Shown here: positions 18,687 through 29,122 of the stretch, piece by piece
Layout of the letters: every line of letters begins with the position of its first letter
Position numbering within the stretch: the stretch's first letter is position 1
From: Yunchengibacter salinarum
GTDB taxonomy: Bacteria > Pseudomonadota > Alphaproteobacteria > Sphingomonadales > Kordiimonadaceae
Assembly: GCF_037658235.1 (NCBI RefSeq)
Contig: NZ_JBBJLN010000007.1
Coordinates: forward strand, 124,001-188,000
Length of the DNA stretch: 64,000 bases
Direction of reading: 5' to 3'
Notes under the pieces: generated by a model
The model's database searches: none
What the model was told of the DNA's origin: nothing
What the model saw: only the letters and a program-made list of their open reading frames with translations
Translations under genes and position numbers: made by a program

Positions 18687-18751
18687 GCCTGGCCGCCCTT
18701 GCCCGCACTGTTCGCGGGGCTTTCCGGGCCTGGCAAGACCCTGTTCAAACG

Positions 18752-18776
18752 GCGGAATCACGCTGTCCGCTTTTTT
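18752..18776 (+). terminator. Probable intrinsic terminator after the LOG gene
   Basis: GCGGA (18752-18756) pairs with TCCGC (18766-18770) and is followed directly by six T residues. The stem is short (5 bp), so efficiency is uncertain. Confidence 0.5.
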
Positions 18777-18788
18777 GGCCATTTCACC

Positions 18789-18817
18789 TTCACCCAGATG
18801 GGGCTTGGTGATAGGCT
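18789..18817 (+). promoter_or_regulatory. Possible icd promoter
   Basis: TTCACC (18789-18794) and TAGGCT (18812-18817) are separated by 17 bases and stand about 100 bases before icd. The hexamers are imperfect and the call is tentative. Confidence 0.3.
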
Positions 18818-18915
18818 CCGCCGCGATTCGACGACCCGAAAGGGTTGCAAGGGGCGCAAAAGGGGGCAGACGCGGCCTCCTCCCCAGATTCACACTGTAA
18901 CGCCAGAGGGACCCA

Positions 18916-20133
18916 ATGAGCAAAATCAAGGTAAAAAATCCCGTCGTCGAGATCGACGGCGACGAAATGACCCGGATCATCTGGGACTGGATTCGGGAGC
19001 GGCTGATCCGCCCCTATCTGGATGTGGACCTGCGCTATTATGACCTGTCCATCGAAAACCGGGACGCCACCGATGACCAGGTGACCGTGGATGCCGCCGA
19101 GGCCATCAAGGAACATGGCGTTGGTGTGAAATGCGCCACCATCACCCCGGACGAAGCGCGGGTGGAAGAATTCGATCTGAACCGCATGTATCGCAGCCCC
19201 AATGGCACCATCCGCAACCTGATCGGCGGCACCGTCTTCCGCGAGCCGATCATCATGCAGAATGTGCCGCGCCTTGTACCGGGCTGGACCCAACCCATCA
19301 TCATCGGCCGCCACGCCTTCGGCGACCAGTACCGCGCCACCGATTTCAAGGTGCCGGGCAAGGGCAAGCTGACCATGCGTTTCGAGCCGGAAGACGGCGG
19401 CGAAGCCATTGAAAAGGAAGTCTTTGACTTCCCCTCCTCCGGCGTTGCCATGGGCATGTACAATCTGGATGACAGCATCCGGGATTTCGCCCGCGCCTCG
19501 ATGAATTACGGGCTGATGCGGAACTATCCGGTTTATCTGTCCACCAAGAACACGATCCTGAAAGCCTATGATGGCCGCTTCAAGGATCTGTTCATGGAAG
19601 TCTATGAAAACGAATTCGCCGACAAGTTCCGCGATGCGGGCCTGACCTATGAACACCGCCTGATCGACGACATGGTGGCCTGCGCCCTGAAATGGGCCGG
19701 CGGCTTTGTCTGGGCGTGCAAGAACTATGATGGCGACGTGCAGAGCGACACGGTGGCCCAGGGCTTCGGCTCGCTCGGCCTGATGACCAGCGTACTGATG
19801 ACGCCGGACGGCGGCACGGTGGAAGCGGAAGCCGCCCACGGCACGGTGACCCGCCACTATCGCCAGCATCAGGAAGGCAAGGAAACCTCCACCAACCCGA
19901 TCGCCTCCATCTTTGCCTGGACCCGTGGCCTGAAATATCGCGGCAAGATGGACGACACACCGGAAGTAACCGATTTCGCCGAAAAGCTGGAACGGGTGTG
20001 CATCGAAACCGTGGAAAACGGCTTCATGACCAAAGACCTGGCGCTGCTGATCGGCCCCAATCAGAACTGGATGACCACCAACCAGTTCTTCGACAAGATC
20101 GACGAGAACCTGAAAGCGAAACTGGCCATTTAA
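18916..20133 (+). CDS. icd: NADP-dependent isocitrate dehydrogenase Icd
   Basis: Icd oxidatively decarboxylates isocitrate to 2-oxoglutarate in the TCA cycle. This is the 405-residue dimeric type close to eukaryotic IDH1/2, not the E. coli type, as the opening VVEIDGDEMTRIIWDWI and the substrate segment YRSPNGTIRNLIGGTVFREP show. DDMVACALKW and GSLGLMTSVL carry metal- and substrate-binding residues of the family. GAGGG lies about 6 bases before the ATG. It is transcribed alone and ends at a strong terminator. Confidence 0.96.
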   Translation: MSKIKVKNPVVEIDGDEMTRIIWDWIRERLIRPYLDVDLRYYDLSIENRDATDDQVTVDAAEAIKEHGVGVKCATITPDEARVEEFDLNRMYRSPNGTIRNLIGGTVFREPIIMQNVPRLVPGWTQPIIIGRHAFGDQYRATDFKVPGKGKLTMRFEPEDGGEAIEKEVFDFPSSGVAMGMYNLDDSIRDFARASMNYGLMRNYPVYLSTKNTILKAYDGRFKDLFMEVYENEFADKFRDAGLTYEHRLIDDMVACALKWAGGFVWACKNYDGDVQSDTVAQGFGSLGLMTSVLMTPDGGTVEAEAAHGTVTRHYRQHQEGKETSTNPIASIFAWTRGLKYRGKMDDTPEVTDFAEKLERVCIETVENGFMTKDLALLIGPNQNWMTTNQFFDKIDENLKAKLAI

Positions 20134-20161
20134 CCACGCCAGGCGCTGTTCGATCCGTAAC

Positions 20162-20197
20162 GGGCCTCGCGGTTTGCGCCGCGGGGCCCTTGTTTTT
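20162..20197 (+). terminator. Strong intrinsic terminator of icd
   Basis: An 11-bp stem, GGGCCTCGCGG (20162-20172) with CCGCGGGGCCC (20179-20189) and one T:G pair, has a 6-base loop and is followed by TTGTTTTT. Confidence 0.85.
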
Positions 20198-20245
20198 AAG
20201 GGGTCTGTGCTTTTTCAGTTGAGGGTTCAGGTGGCTGAGGGCGCG

Positions 20246-21547
20246 TCAACCCTGCCCCGCCCCTCCCGTTGGCGCGTGCTCGGCGGAATGATCGGCAGGG
20301 TCAATGCCCAGTTCCATCAGGGCCGCGTCCACCCAGTGCCGTTGGCGCGCCACGTCATCCTCGCTCAGGCGGCCCGCCTTCAACAGTGCAGCCAGCGTCC
20401 GATCCGCCGCCAGGCGCACATTATGGGCAATGCGGGGTGTGGCCGCCAGACTGTCTTCCAGACGCTCCCGATCCATCCACAGCATACGCACCCGGCTGCG
20501 TGCCACGGCGGGCGGCTGCACACCATCATCCCGCACGGGGCTGATGTCCCCGAAAAAGTCACCCGCACCCAGATCGATCCCGCGCCGGTCCAGAAACAGG
20601 GTCACTTCCCCGGACAGGATCAGAAAAAGGCCGGTCTCCTGCTCGCCGCGATGGGCCAGCACCATGCCGGGCGCCGCCGTTATGGGCCGCATACGCGCGC
20701 CAATGGCGGCGGTGACATCCCGGTCAAGACCGGAAAACAGGAGATTGCGATTCACCAGCCCGGTGGGCACGAGAAATTCCCGACGGTGAATTTCCTCCGT
20801 GAAGCCGGAAGCAATAATGCCAATGGGCAGCGCAAAAAAGCCAAGCCCCGACACCATCACCAGACCGCCCAGCAATCGACCCAGATTGCTTACGGGCACC
20901 ACATCGCCATACCCCACCGTGGTCAGTGTCGCCACCGCCCACCACAGGGCACGCGGGATGCTGCCGAACGCTTCCGGCTGCACATCGCGCTCGGCGAAAT
21001 AGATCAGCGCCGCGGACAGGAACAACAGGCCCAGCATCACCACCGGAGAGGCGAGCAGCGCCATGCGCTCGGCATAGACGGCCCGGCCCAATGTGGCCAG
21101 AGCCGCGGAATACCGGACCAGTTTCAACAGACGCAGCAACCGGAATATGCGCAGAAAACGCAGGTCCACCCCCGGCCCCGCAAGCAGGGCCAAAGGCAGA
21201 ATGGCCACCAGATCGATCAGGGTCATGGGGGTAGCCATATAGCGCAGGCGGGCCCGTAGCGGGGAAACCGCGCCGTCGGGCTCCCGTTCCGCGGAAACCC
21301 AGACACGGGCCACATATTCCAGGCTGAAAAGCGCCAGCGAGACAATCTCGAACGCAAGAAAAGCCCGCTTGTGGCTTTCCCAGAGGTCGTCCACCGTCTC
21401 CATCGCGACAGCCGCCACATTGGTAACAATCAGCGCCACCATGAAATACTGGAACAGGCGCGCGGGCCAGGCGCCGAAACCACCCAGTTCCAGAAAATCA
21501 TACACCCGCCGTCGCATACCTAACGCGTCGGGCGGGTGCACTGTCAT
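20246..21547 (-). CDS. Voltage-gated potassium channel with cyclic-nucleotide-binding domain
   Basis: This 433-residue protein is a six-helix channel of the voltage-gated superfamily. The S4 voltage sensor shows Arg/Lys at every third position (residues 130-145, LRFLRIFRLLRLLKLVRY). The selectivity filter is TVGYGD (210-215), between S5 and S6. The cytosolic tail holds a cNMP-binding fold at about residues 290-390 (LFLILSGEVTLFLDRR, then GDFFGDI). The phosphate-binding Arg-Ala pair of classical cAMP sites is not obvious, so ligand control is uncertain. Its ATG lies one base after the alaS stop, so it depends on alaS transcription and probably on translational coupling. Confidence 0.88.
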   Translation of the reverse strand: MTVHPPDALGMRRRVYDFLELGGFGAWPARLFQYFMVALIVTNVAAVAMETVDDLWESHKRAFLAFEIVSLALFSLEYVARVWVSAEREPDGAVSPLRARLRYMATPMTLIDLVAILPLALLAGPGVDLRFLRIFRLLRLLKLVRYSAALATLGRAVYAERMALLASPVVMLGLLFLSAALIYFAERDVQPEAFGSIPRALWWAVATLTTVGYGDVVPVSNLGRLLGGLVMVSGLGFFALPIGIIASGFTEEIHRREFLVPTGLVNRNLLFSGLDRDVTAAIGARMRPITAAPGMVLAHRGEQETGLFLILSGEVTLFLDRRGIDLGAGDFFGDISPVRDDGVQPPAVARSRVRMLWMDRERLEDSLAATPRIAHNVRLAADRTLAALLKAGRLSEDDVARQRHWVDAALMELGIDPADHSAEHAPTGGAGQG

Positions 21548-21548
21548 A

Positions 21549-24212
21549 TCAGGCTGCCTTCATGGCATCGCGGATGGCATTGAGCGCCGCTTCGGCGCTG
21601 TCACCGTCCGGGCCGCCAGCCTGAGCCATGTCCGGGCGGCCACCGCCCCCCTTGCCGCCCACCGCAGCGGCCCCGGCGCGCACCAGGTCCACCGCGCTCA
21701 ATCGCTCGGTCAGGTCCGATGTGATCCCCACCAGCAGCGCCGCCTTGCCGTCATTGACTGCCACAAACGCCACCACGCCGGAACCGAGGGTTTTCTTGGC
21801 CTCGTCCGCAAGGCCGCGCAGGTCCTTCGGGTTCACGCCGTCGAGCACCTGGGCGATCAGCTTCACATCCCCCACCTGCTCGGCTTCCGCACCGCCACCG
21901 GACCCACCGAGCGCGGCTTTCTTGCGCTCTTCCTTGAGTTGGCGTTCCAGCGCCTTGCGATCATCCTGAAGGGCGCGGATGCGATCCGGCACCTCGTCCG
22001 GCACGGTTTTCAACAGGTCCGCCGCCTCCGCCAGTCGCGCCCGGCGATCCGCCAGAAAATCGAACGCCGCCTGGCCGGTCAGCGCCTCGATCCGCCGCAC
22101 GCCGCTGGATACCGCGCTTTCGCCCACGATCACGAACAACCCGATATCGCCTAGCCGGTGCACATGGGTGCCGCCGCACAGCTCAACGGAAAAGCCGTCC
22201 TTGCCCGCGTCCCCGTCGGCGCCGCCCATGGCCACCACGCGCACCTCGTCGCCGTATTTCTCACCGAACAGGGCCAGCGCCCCGGCCTCCAGCGCGGAAT
22301 CATAATCCATCAGGCGGGTTTCCACCGGGCCATTGGCGCGGATCATGGCATTGACCGCCTGTTCGATGCGCGCCTGCTGCGCCCGGTCAACCGGCTTGGG
22401 ATGAGCGATATCGAACCGCAAGCGATCCGGCGCCACCAGCGAACCCTTCTGCGTTACATGGTCGCCCAGTTCGCGGCGCAATACCTCGTGCAGCACATGG
22501 GTGGCGGAATGGTTGGCGCGCAGCCGGTCCCGCCGGTCGGCATCAATGGCGAAGCCGAGCCGGTCCCCCGGCTTGACGGTACCTTCCCGCACCTTTGCCA
22601 CATGCACATGCAGGCCACCGGCGGCTTTCACCGTGTCCGTCACCACCAGAGACACGCCCGGCCCGCTTATGGTGCCGGTATCACCCATCTGGCCGCCGGA
22701 TTCGCCGTAAAACGGGGTCTGATCCGCGATCAGGCGCACCGTATCGCCCGCTCTGGCCGATGGCAGCTCCGCGCCGTCGGCCACCAGCGCCTGAACCGTA
22801 CCTTCGGCTTCCGTGGCTGTATATCCCAGGAATTCACTGGCCCCCAGCCGGTCCTTCAACTGGAACCAAAGCTTCTCGGATGCCGTATCGCCGGACCCGC
22901 TCCAACTGGCGCGGGCCAGACGTCGCTGCTCTTCCATAGCGGCATCGAAACCCGCCTTGTCCACGCCGCGCCCCTCGGCGCGCAGGGCGTCTTCGGTCAG
23001 ATCCAGCGGGAAGCCATAGGTGTCATAGAGCTTGAATGCCACATCCCCCGGCAGATCAGCCCCTTCCGGCAGCGCGGCCACGGCCTCCTCCAGCAAGGTC
23101 AGGCCGGTGTCCAGCATCTTGCGGAACCGGGATTCCTCCAGCTTCAGGGTTTCCACGATCAGGCTTTCGGCGCGGCGCAGTTCACCGAAGGCATCCCCCA
23201 TTTCACCAATCAGCGCCGGCACAAGGCGGTGCATCACCAGATCATCGGCCCCCAGCATATGGCCGTGGCGCATGGCGCGTCGCAAGATGCGCCTGAGCAC
23301 ATAGCCGCGCCCCTCATTGGCGGGCATGACGCCATCGGCGATCAGGAAGCAGGCGCTGCGCAAATGGTCCGCGATCACCCGGTGCGAAGCGCGGGTCTCG
23401 TCCGTCTCCGCCGCGCCGGTGACATCCACGGACGCCTTGATCAGATGGCGGAATGTATCGATTTCGTAATTGTCATGGGTGCCCTGAAGCACGGCGGCGA
23501 TCCGTTCCAGCCCCATGCCTGTATCGATGCTGGGGCTGGGCAGGTCGATCCGGGTGCCGTCCGCCATCTGCTCATATTGCATGAAGACCAGGTTCCAGAT
23601 TTCCACGAACCGGTCGCCATCCTCCTCTGGCGTGCCGGGCGGGCCACCGGCGATATGGGGGCCGTGGTCATAGAAAATCTCGGAACAGGGACCGCACGGG
23701 CCGGTATCGCCCATGGACCAGAAATTGTCGCTGGTGGCGATGCGGATGATCCGCTCATCCGGCAGCCCGGCAATGGATTTCCACAGATCGAACGCCTCGT
23801 CATCCTCATGATAGACGGTGACGGTCAACCGATCCGGGTCAATGCCGAATTCCTGTGTGATCAGCCGCCAGGCCAGGTCGATCGCGGTTTCCTTGAAATA
23901 GTCGCCAAAGGAAAAATTGCCCAGCATCTCGAAGAAAGTATGGTGGCGCGCCGTATAGCCCACATTATCCAGATCATTGTGCTTGCCCCCGGCACGCACG
24001 CATTTCTGGCTGGAGGCGGCGCGCACATAATCCCGCGTCTCGGCGCCCGTGAACAGATTCTTGAACGGCACCATGCCCGCATTGGTGAACAGCAGGGTGG
24101 GGTCGTTCAGCGGCACCAGGGGACTGGACGGGACCACGGTGTGGCCTTCCCGCTTGAAGAAATCCAGAAATGTCTGTCGAATTTCATTGGTGGTGGGGGC
24201 AGTGGCGGCCAT
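21549..24212 (-). CDS. alaS: Alanyl-tRNA synthetase AlaS
   Basis: AlaS charges tRNA-Ala. The 887-residue protein has the class II catalytic core at the N terminus (FTNAGMVPFKNLFTG), the editing-domain zinc site HSATHVLH near residue 564 with CGGTHVH near 675, and a C-terminal DHHA1 domain. The length is normal. A 6-bp inverted repeat (CGTTCA, 10-base loop, TGAACG) lies in its leader at 24252-24273. The gene follows recA on the same strand after 181 bases and leads directly into the channel gene. Confidence 0.97.
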   Translation of the reverse strand: MAATAPTTNEIRQTFLDFFKREGHTVVPSSPLVPLNDPTLLFTNAGMVPFKNLFTGAETRDYVRAASSQKCVRAGGKHNDLDNVGYTARHHTFFEMLGNFSFGDYFKETAIDLAWRLITQEFGIDPDRLTVTVYHEDDEAFDLWKSIAGLPDERIIRIATSDNFWSMGDTGPCGPCSEIFYDHGPHIAGGPPGTPEEDGDRFVEIWNLVFMQYEQMADGTRIDLPSPSIDTGMGLERIAAVLQGTHDNYEIDTFRHLIKASVDVTGAAETDETRASHRVIADHLRSACFLIADGVMPANEGRGYVLRRILRRAMRHGHMLGADDLVMHRLVPALIGEMGDAFGELRRAESLIVETLKLEESRFRKMLDTGLTLLEEAVAALPEGADLPGDVAFKLYDTYGFPLDLTEDALRAEGRGVDKAGFDAAMEEQRRLARASWSGSGDTASEKLWFQLKDRLGASEFLGYTATEAEGTVQALVADGAELPSARAGDTVRLIADQTPFYGESGGQMGDTGTISGPGVSLVVTDTVKAAGGLHVHVAKVREGTVKPGDRLGFAIDADRRDRLRANHSATHVLHEVLRRELGDHVTQKGSLVAPDRLRFDIAHPKPVDRAQQARIEQAVNAMIRANGPVETRLMDYDSALEAGALALFGEKYGDEVRVVAMGGADGDAGKDGFSVELCGGTHVHRLGDIGLFVIVGESAVSSGVRRIEALTGQAAFDFLADRRARLAEAADLLKTVPDEVPDRIRALQDDRKALERQLKEERKKAALGGSGGGAEAEQVGDVKLIAQVLDGVNPKDLRGLADEAKKTLGSGVVAFVAVNDGKAALLVGITSDLTERLSAVDLVRAGAAAVGGKGGGGRPDMAQAGGPDGDSAEAALNAIRDAMKAA

Positions 24213-24393
24213 GCAAAACCATCCTGTTTGGCTGTGATCACGGTGGGTGCGCGTTCAGGCGACCTTTTGAACGTCCCGTCAACAGCCGCCGTTTTAGCGC
24301 CGCACCCGCCCCCTGTCCAGCCACCCCGCCCAAAGCGGCGGAGATGGCTGCCCCCGTTTTCGCCCGCCGCCGTTCCGGGCAGCGGGGAACGGG

Positions 24394-25467
<1,074 letters not shown>

Positions 25468-25512
25468 TTGAACCCCCTTATTCCATAGGCAAAAGCACCG
25501 TTCAACGGGTCA

Positions 25513-25540
25513 TTTGTACGATATTTGTTCTATATTGCAA
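25513..25540 (-). promoter_or_regulatory. recA promoter overlapped by a LexA-type box
   Basis: On the minus strand, TTGCAA (25540-25535) and TACAAA (25518-25513) are 16 bases apart. The box GAAC-N7-GTAC (25530-25516) lies between and over them, one base from the GAAC-N7-GAAC consensus. LexA bound here would block RNA polymerase. This agrees with known SOS control of recA in Alphaproteobacteria. Confidence 0.6.
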
Positions 25541-25612
25541 TAGGGAAATTCCTGATTTGTTCTTATCAGGTCGAAAAAGCGTTCCCGAACAAGGCCACCC
25601 AACGGGGCAATG

Positions 25613-28000
25613 TCAGGGCGAGAGGGTTTTCTTGACCTCTTCGGCCAGGCTTTTCAGGGAGAACGGCTTGCCAAGGAAGCGCACATCGTCCCCTTCCAGG
25701 GATTTGCGCAGCATGTCTTCCGCATAACCCGATATGAAAATCACCGGCGGACGGGGGCCTTGCGCGCCGATCGCCTCCATCAAGGCCGGGCCATCCATGC
25801 CGGGCATCACCACATCACTGATGATCAGGTCCACGGCGCCCTCCGCGTCCTGATACAATTCCAGCGCGGTTTCGGCGGAATCGGCCTCCATCACCTGATA
25901 TCCCTTGTTGGCCAGGGCGCGGGCGGCGAACAGGCGCACGGCGGTCTCATCCTCCACCAGCAGAATGGTGCCCTTGCCGGTCAGGTCGCGCTGACGTTCC
26001 TGTGCGTCGTCATGCCCCTCACCGTCGGGGGCATCGTCCGTATCGCCCTCATGGGCGCGGAACAGCAGCGTGAAGGTGGTGCCCGCATCCGGGCTGGAAT
26101 CAAGAAAGACGAACCCGCCGGTCTGCTTGACAATACCGTAAACGGTGGCAAGGCCGAGCCCGGTCCCCTGCCCCAACTGCTTGGTGGTGAAGAAGGGCTC
26201 GAACACCTTGGCCTGAATATCCTCCGGGATGCCCACGCCGCTGTCGCGGATGGTCAGCTTCAGATAATGGCCCGGCGGCACCTCGGGATGAGCGGCGAAA
26301 ACGGCGTCACCGGGGGCCACCGCGACGGTACGGATCGACAGTCGCCCGCCATCCGGCATGGCGTCGCGGGCATTGACCGCCAGATTGACAATCACCTGCT
26401 CGAACTGGCCCTGATCCACCCGGATCGGCGGCAGCTCCCGCCCATGCTGTACGTCCAGCTCGATCGGCTCCCCGATCAGGCGGCGCAGCAGGGCGCTCAG
26501 CTCCGCCAGCACATCGGTCACATAGATCACTCTGGGCCGCAGCGTCTGCTGCCGTGACAGCGCCAGCAACTGGCGCACCAGATTGGCGGCCCGGTTGGCA
26601 TTCTGGCGAATCTGGATGATGTCGGAAAAGGACGGGTCCCCCGCCCCGTGCCGGGACAGCAGCAGATCGCAAAAACCCAGTATGGCGGTCAGCAGATTGT
26701 TGAAATCATGCGCCACGCCGCCCGCGAGCTGCCCCACCGCCTGCATTTTCTGCGCCTGAACGAACTGCTGCTCAAAGGATTTTTCCTGGCTTGCATCGGC
26801 CAGATACAGGGCGGCAGCCACATCCCCGGAATGTTGAAGACCGGCCACATGGAGCCGGGCGGGTGCGCCGTCCACCGCCAGATGCACGTCCACCGGTGCA
26901 TCGGGCGCCGCGCCATTGATGGCCGCCTCCAGCCGATCCCGCATCAGGCCACGGTCCTCCGGGACGATGACCGCCTCCGCCGCCAGGCGCCCCTCACCGC
27001 CATCCCCCTCACTCAGGCGTTCAAAGCGGGCATTGGCCCTGATCACGGCGCCTTCACCGTCCAGCAGCGCCATGGCAATGGGGGCCTGATCCAGCAACAG
27101 GGTAAGAGCGGACTCGTCCAGCGCGGCCATGCTGGGCAGCGACCGCGCCCCGCGCGCATCCCGAACCAGCGCCAGGCTGCCAAACATTTCCCCCTTTCGC
27201 CTGACGGGCAAGGGCGTGGTGGCCACCGTCACCGGCATGACGCTGCCATCGGCACAGGCGAGTGACCCGTTTTCACCGGACAGGGTCAGCCCCTGAGGCG
27301 CCGCCCCGTCGCCGTGAAGCCCCAGCCAGCGACGCAACACGGTGTTCAGATACACGGGCCGCCCGGCAGGGTCCAGCACCGCCGCACCGATCGACAGGGC
27401 TTCCAGCGCCGGGCCGACGCCGTACATGAGGTCGCCCATCTCCCGCTCAAGCCGCGGCGCGGGATCACGGGTGCTGATCTGCCATATCAGGTGGCGGCTC
27501 GTGCGCTCCACCGTCAGGGTCACGGGGCCGACAGGCGTGCGTTCCAGCGTTCTGTCCACCGCATCCCGGCCCCGAATGGCGGCAATCAGTGCCGACGCCT
27601 GCTCCGGCCCCAGCGCATCCGCCAGACCGGCGCGGTTGCCGCCACACAGCGTATCGAAGCGACTGTTGGAGGCGACGCGAACCCCGTCCATATCGGTGAC
27701 CAGAACACACCGGCGCGACATGGCCGTAAGCCGCAGCACCAGCCGGATATCCCGCTGCACGGCGGGCGGGGCCACCGCGCCGCCATTGCCCTGCCGGAAA
27801 TGATCCCAAAGGGCGAGCGCCCCACCGCCCGCCATGACAAGTACAGCGGGCAGCAGCGCCGATGTCATTCCGGCCAGAAACAGCCCCAGGGCAAAGGCCA
27901 CCACCGCCGCCACAAGGGCCAGTGCCGCGATACGAACGGGCCGGGCGAGGCCGCCAAAGCCATTGGGTGGGTCGGAATGCTGCTGCGGCAGGCGCGACAT
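25613..28000 (-). CDS. cckA: Hybrid sensor kinase CckA
   Basis: CckA is the membrane hybrid kinase that feeds phosphate through ChpT to CtrA and CpdR, controlling cell cycle and motility. The 795-residue protein has two membrane helices (about residues 25-43 and 48-66), PAS-like modules (about 85-170, 195-285 and 295-400), a HisKA domain with phospho-His 431 in GGVAHDFNN, an HATPase, and a C-terminal receiver from about residue 677 with Asp 729 in IISDVVMPGMDG. The HisKA region QAQKMQAVGQLAGGVAHDF and SRQQTLRPRV are CckA hallmarks. It starts 9 bases after flhB and closes the flagellar operon. recA lies downstream. Confidence 0.92.
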   Translation of the reverse strand: MSRLPQQHSDPPNGFGGLARPVRIAALALVAAVVAFALGLFLAGMTSALLPAVLVMAGGGALALWDHFRQGNGGAVAPPAVQRDIRLVLRLTAMSRRCVLVTDMDGVRVASNSRFDTLCGGNRAGLADALGPEQASALIAAIRGRDAVDRTLERTPVGPVTLTVERTSRHLIWQISTRDPAPRLEREMGDLMYGVGPALEALSIGAAVLDPAGRPVYLNTVLRRWLGLHGDGAAPQGLTLSGENGSLACADGSVMPVTVATTPLPVRRKGEMFGSLALVRDARGARSLPSMAALDESALTLLLDQAPIAMALLDGEGAVIRANARFERLSEGDGGEGRLAAEAVIVPEDRGLMRDRLEAAINGAAPDAPVDVHLAVDGAPARLHVAGLQHSGDVAAALYLADASQEKSFEQQFVQAQKMQAVGQLAGGVAHDFNNLLTAILGFCDLLLSRHGAGDPSFSDIIQIRQNANRAANLVRQLLALSRQQTLRPRVIYVTDVLAELSALLRRLIGEPIELDVQHGRELPPIRVDQGQFEQVIVNLAVNARDAMPDGGRLSIRTVAVAPGDAVFAAHPEVPPGHYLKLTIRDSGVGIPEDIQAKVFEPFFTTKQLGQGTGLGLATVYGIVKQTGGFVFLDSSPDAGTTFTLLFRAHEGDTDDAPDGEGHDDAQERQRDLTGKGTILLVEDETAVRLFAARALANKGYQVMEADSAETALELYQDAEGAVDLIISDVVMPGMDGPALMEAIGAQGPRPPVIFISGYAEDMLRKSLEGDDVRFLGKPFSLKSLAEEVKKTLSP

Positions 28001-28009
28001 TGGCGCCCC

Positions 28010-29092
28010 CTAACCCGCGGCGCGCCGGCGCCCGCCAGCGGCCTTGTTCATGCGCATCACATAGCCGATCACTTCGGCCACGGCCTTGTAGTGCTCCGGC
28101 GGCACTTCTTCATCCAGATCGACGGATGCGAACAGCGCCCGCGCCAGCGGCGGGTTTTCCAGCACGGGGATGCCATGTTCCTCTGCCGTTTCGCGGATGC
28201 GCAGGGCCACTTCCTCCGTCCCCTTGGCGATCACCTTGGGCACATCCATGGTGCCATGCTTGTATTCCAGCGCCACGGCGAAGTGGGTGGGGTTGGTCAC
28301 CACCACGTCCGCATTGGGCACGCTGGCCATCATACGTTGCTGGCCCCGTTCCGCGCGGATCTGGGCCAGTTTCTTCTTGACCTCCGGGCTGCCTTCCTGC
28401 TGCTTGCGCTCGTCCTTCACCTCCTGCTTCGTCATCTTCATCTTTTCGTGGTAGCTGTGCTTCTGATAAGCGATATCGATGGCGGCCACGATGGTGACCA
28501 CCAGTGTCACCCCGATCAGAACCCGCACCACCATGATGAAGATGACCTCCACGGTCTCCTCTATGGGCACCATGACCAGCGTGTCCAGCCGGTCCCGCTC
28601 CGGCCAGACAATCAACAGAACGGTGAAGCCCACAGCGGCGAATTTCAGAAGGGTTTTCAGCAGCTCGATCAGGCTCTGGGTGCCGAAAATCTTTTTCAGC
28701 CCCTTGGCCGGGCTCATATTGCTGAGCTTGGGTTTGAGCTTTTCATTGGTGAAAACGACGGGGTTCTGGACCCGGCTGCCCAGAAACCCCGCCAGCATCA
28801 ACACGCTGAACGGCACCGCCATGAGCACGCCCACCTCGGAAATCAGCCCGATTATGGGTGGCATTATCCCCGTGGTGCCCTGCGAAATACCGTGAATCTG
28901 CTCCATATAGACGGACAATATGTCCCGAAGCGATCCGGCAAACCACGGGGCGGCAATGGCCATAAGGAAGGTGACGACGATCAGCATGACCCAGGTTTTC
29001 ACTTCCTGGCTAACGGCCATGTCGCCCTTTTCCTTGGCGTCATCCAGCTTTTTGGAGGTGGGCTCCTCTGTTTTTTCCTCGTCGTCCGCCAT
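28010..29092 (-). CDS. flhB: Flagellar export switch protein FlhB
   Basis: FlhB is an inner-membrane part of the flagellar type III export gate and switches export from rod/hook to filament substrates after self-cleavage. The 360-residue protein has four membrane helices (about residues 33-52, 82-104, 148-165 and 185-208) and a cytosolic domain with the cleavage motif NPTH at 267-270. The linker KMTKQEVKDERK is typical. It lies between fliR and cckA on the same strand, with about 30 bases to fliR. Confidence 0.96.
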   Translation of the reverse strand: MADDEEKTEEPTSKKLDDAKEKGDMAVSQEVKTWVMLIVVTFLMAIAAPWFAGSLRDILSVYMEQIHGISQGTTGIMPPIIGLISEVGVLMAVPFSVLMLAGFLGSRVQNPVVFTNEKLKPKLSNMSPAKGLKKIFGTQSLIELLKTLLKFAAVGFTVLLIVWPERDRLDTLVMVPIEETVEVIFIMVVRVLIGVTLVVTIVAAIDIAYQKHSYHEKMKMTKQEVKDERKQQEGSPEVKKKLAQIRAERGQQRMMASVPNADVVVTNPTHFAVALEYKHGTMDVPKVIAKGTEEVALRIRETAEEHGIPVLENPPLARALFASVDLDEEVPPEHYKAVAEVIGYVMRMNKAAGGRRRAAG

Positions 29093-29122
29093 GGTGTTCC
29101 CGCGTGCGCGCCTTAAGGGCCA

